Assembly: GCF_000150275.1 (NCBI RefSeq)
Contig: NW_002060945.1
Coordinates: forward strand, 3,185,172-3,249,171
Length of the DNA stretch: 64,000 bases
Source of the DNA: Trichoplax adhaerens
Lineage: Eukaryota; Placozoa; Uniplacotomia; Trichoplacea; Trichoplacidae
Direction: 5' to 3'
A program made the translations under genes and the position numbers. Below are positions 61,201 to 64,000 of the stretch, in pieces. The notes beneath the pieces are model-generated. The model saw only the letters and a program-made list of their open reading frames with translations. It did not search any database and had not been told where the DNA came from. The stretch's first letter is position 1. Each line of letters begins with the position of its first letter.

Positions 61201-64000
61201 TGATCACAGCATACATGATGCTATAAATTACAGTCTATAATTATAATATAGGGACTAAGAATATGCTATTATAATATAATTTATCATAGTAGTAGTTAGG
61301 AATTTACTTGAAGCGAAATTCTTCATCCCATATAGGATTACAAGTTTCTTTTGTAGCTGTTTGAGCACATTTGAAATCATCAATGCAAATAATACAGTAA
61401 GGATGCGAGATTGTCTTGGATAACTTTTGAGCATTGGAGACTTGAATTTCTAACTGACGTAATCGATTCTTATTGGAATTTTGTGAGCACTGTATTATTG
61501 CAGTCATCCATTGCTAGATATAGAAGTGTATAAGCGAGATTAAATAATCAACATTAAAATTTCTTCGATCGATAGAGAATAGAAGTATCCAGTTATCACT
61601 CGTATTAATAATATGAATATCCTTTATCAGCTACCTAATTATATCATGCATATAATATCATAAGTGATGAACTACTGCAAACGATACGAAACGAAAAAAG
61701 AAACTTTAATTTCATGTTCTATTACATACAGTAGCATTCTTCTCCGTATCTGTTGATAGATACGTTATGGTTGTCTCGTTTAAAAATTTGGAAATCAGTT
61801 GAAAGTGATACCCATGCCTATAAAATGAAGGAAAGGGGTAAGTAAAAGGAATTCGTATCATGTTACTCCATGAAATCTTTAACTAGAAATTAGGATCTAA
61901 ATATCATTCTATCCAAATTGCGCTAAAAAAAATAGTACATTTATTTAATAGTAGTACAACCTTCCAATTAAGCCGTCATGCAATGGATAAACCGTACTAT
62001 GGGAGATATCGATAATTCCTTTTGGTTTAGCTCTCTATCCAAATATAAAATGTATATGTCAAAGCAGGTATAGTAATTAAATATTACTCTGAATATCACT
62101 AACTTTATCACTCTCATAATAGTAAAGCCTCTGTTCCTTTTGTATAAGCAAGCAATGATAAGTCCTCCATTTCTTTCCTCCTGTAAAATCAAGATTTAAT
62201 AGCATCAATGTCCACATCAGTAGGTGATCAAGAGTAACACTTCCATCAATATGCTATCATCCTAGCTTATTATTTCAGTCAATTATTTATTCCATTACAG
62301 CTCACCTTTCCGCTTTATATCTAGCTTCCCAGATTTACCATCCTTCAAAACGGATTGTGTTTTTATGGTATGACTTTCTGGTTTATCTTGTTTCTTATAT
62401 GAATTATTCCTGAAATCATCTTCCTTCATTTTCTATAGATGATAGAGACGTAGAGATTATAGATATTTATGGCTTTCATAGATTAGCATGTTAATATAGT
62501 AATCTATAAAAAAAATTAATTAATTAAAAACGACAAAACTACTATTAAAATACGCATTGTATTAACCTTTGGCAAGGGATCTCCCAGTTTAAGTCCTTCA
62601 ACAATATATTCTTTAGAATATCGCTGTATAATTTCATCAATGCTATCCATATAAAAATGAATGAATTACTGAGAATGAATCAATAATTTCAACACATTAA
62701 GACCCAAGTTATGTTAATCGAAAATTACTTTTCTAACTCACATTGTAAAAATTTATTATGGTATTTTAAACAGCTACTGTCTACATTGTTGCCATTTTTG
62801 GACCATGAGAAAATTTATTGCTACTTACCTATCATAGCATCTGCCGCCCATATTGTAGCGTAAACCGTCTTTTTTAATCCGAAATTTTTTAATGCCTTTG
62901 TCTGTCCTAAAAGTCATAAAATTGTGCTTAATCATTGGTTCGTAGTAGAAAGAAAAAAATCATACGATGAAATACGTAAGGGCTTTAAATATCACACAAT
63001 ATATTATATTTATCCTTATCCTTAAGTAGACGTAACGGAGTAAATAGGTATAATACTAATAGTTAGGCCTTTAAAGTGCTCTACAAAAGATTTATCTATG
63101 AAAAAATTTAATATTCTACCTCGTTTAGCCATACTCAAACAATATTTAGCTTGACATCTAATAATGGAATCTACGTGAATGACAGCTAATGTACGATTTA
63201 TGTCAATATAGTCTGCTAGAATATTATCAAGGTGAAATAAGGGGACAATCTTACTTTTTAATTGTTTAAGACATTATTTAGCAATCTTTACATCACCCGG
63301 TTTTAAATGGAATGATTTTAATATTACAATTAGGCGATATACCAAACTTTTCAAAATAAAGTTACAAAAATCTACCGTAAGGAATCTAATTATTTCCTTG
63401 TTGATTCGAATATATTTTTAATTGCTTCTTGTCACCGAAAATATCAATCTAATGCATTGCTTTGTCGTAAATTAGTTTTTTACTGGTACTCCCAATTATC
63501 CCTTTACAATGGAAAGAGCTGATCAAGACTACAATCATCTCTTTACTTGTTATTGATGCAGTGAAATGATATTAATATCTGTGTCAAGCAAGGGTACTTC
63601 GTGGTTCTATAACAAATAAGTGAACTAAATAAAATTTAAATCGACTAGTGTGGCAGTGATTAATTTTTACTTAAATAATTTTTGTGGCATTACTTCAGAA
63701 CAAGGCTATAATCACCAGGCGACGTATCACTCTGCTTAATAAGATAATGTCCAACTTTTCCTTCTTCCTTTAACAAATCAGTAGAAGACGATTGTGGTGG
63801 TTCACCAAAATACCAACTATGTAAAAGGAATTATTCTCACGGTCAATCAATCAAAATTAGTTAACATTGCTCTATATAAGCTTTTCAAAATGTGCTCCTA
63901 AATTTAATTTAAGACGTCTAGAAGTAGTTTTAACAGAAAGAACCGCATCAATCTAATCTAAGCCAGTGACTCGTAGTAATATCTAGCATTCTATGTTTGC
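58281..64000 (-). CDS. RASA1: RASA1-like RasGAP (p120), C-terminal two thirds
   Basis: 672 residues are in the window, in 19 in-phase exons: 63694-63816, 62829-62906, 62567-62642, 62306-62432, 62104-62180, 61961-62034, 61730-61817, 61308-61513, 60855-60931, 60554-60681, 60100-60256, 59678-59820, 59466-59584, 59248-59337, 59078-59145, 58891-58976, 58712-58792, 58439-58588, 58281-58352. The length fits the human protein from its second SH2 domain to the end (~697). Domains: SH2 (SWYFGEPPQ..., SDTSPGDYSLVL, YNMGGRCYDS), PH (GGKKWRTYHCLL, KPKGIIDIS), C2 (SHPYCIICIDDFKCAQTAT, NPIWDEEF), RasGAP. The arginine finger is present in TIFRGTSLVTTIMEHYM, and the FLR motif in FLRLYCPAILNP. It should speed GTP hydrolysis on RAS. 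The first SH2 and SH3 exons lie beyond 64000; 63817-64000 holds no exon I can assign. Confidence 0.94.

Noticed and set aside
1-64000. CRISPR arrays, bacterial operons, tRNA and rRNA genes
   Set aside because: None seen. The tandem repeats have no unique spacers, and no cloverleaf or rRNA signature was recognised by eye; a tRNA or Rfam scan was not possible.

Overview
The window looks like AT-rich nuclear DNA from an early-branching, compact-genome animal. Genes are split into many short exons by introns of roughly 150-400 bases with GT/AG borders, no bacterial-style operons are visible, and the proteins are animal-type (RasGAP with SH2-PH-C2-GAP, AKAP13/ARHGEF28-type RhoGEF, SMN, SERF, SUB1, Ski3/TTC37). 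A placozoan (Trichoplax/Hoilungia-like) is my best guess. That is inference from style and gene set, not from a database match. Exon models were built by hand from reading frame, splice-site phase and remembered family sequences.

Layout. 1-5114: no gene supported; rich in TACTGTA/TACAGTA motifs, with a diverged tandem duplication. 5115-6070 (-): a 253-residue coiled-coil orphan. 7074-20357 (-): a ~41-exon RhoGEF of the AKAP13/ARHGEF28 class. 20400-22630: degenerate repeats ending in a ~313-330 bp tandem satellite. 22630-28748: gene-poor. 28749-31937 (-): cation-dependent mannose-6-phosphate receptor-like protein. 31938-33159: divergent promoter region with a 133 bp triple repeat. 33160-41967 (+): TTC37/SKI3. 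42316-44135 (-): SUB1/PC4. 44589-46367 (+): SERF. 47478-50326 (-): SMN. 50327-51530: divergent promoter region with a 72/73 bp minisatellite. 51531-53604 (+): mitochondrial ribosomal protein L24. 53678-56400 (-): SUGP1. 58281-64000 (-, 5' end outside the window): RASA1-like RasGAP.

Working together. There is no pathway cluster, but RNA metabolism is well represented: TTC37 (Ski complex), SMN (snRNP assembly), SUGP1 (splicing) and SUB1 (transcription). RHO and RAS regulators sit at the two ends. The main result is linkage. The homologues of ARHGEF28, TTC37, SUB1, SERF1, SMN1 and RASA1 all lie on human chromosome 5 as I recall, and SERF and SMN are neighbours in both genomes, so this window looks like a fragment of a very old animal linkage group. 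The second result is that TACTGTA/TACAGTA clusters recur in the intervals between divergently transcribed genes, suggesting a shared promoter element.
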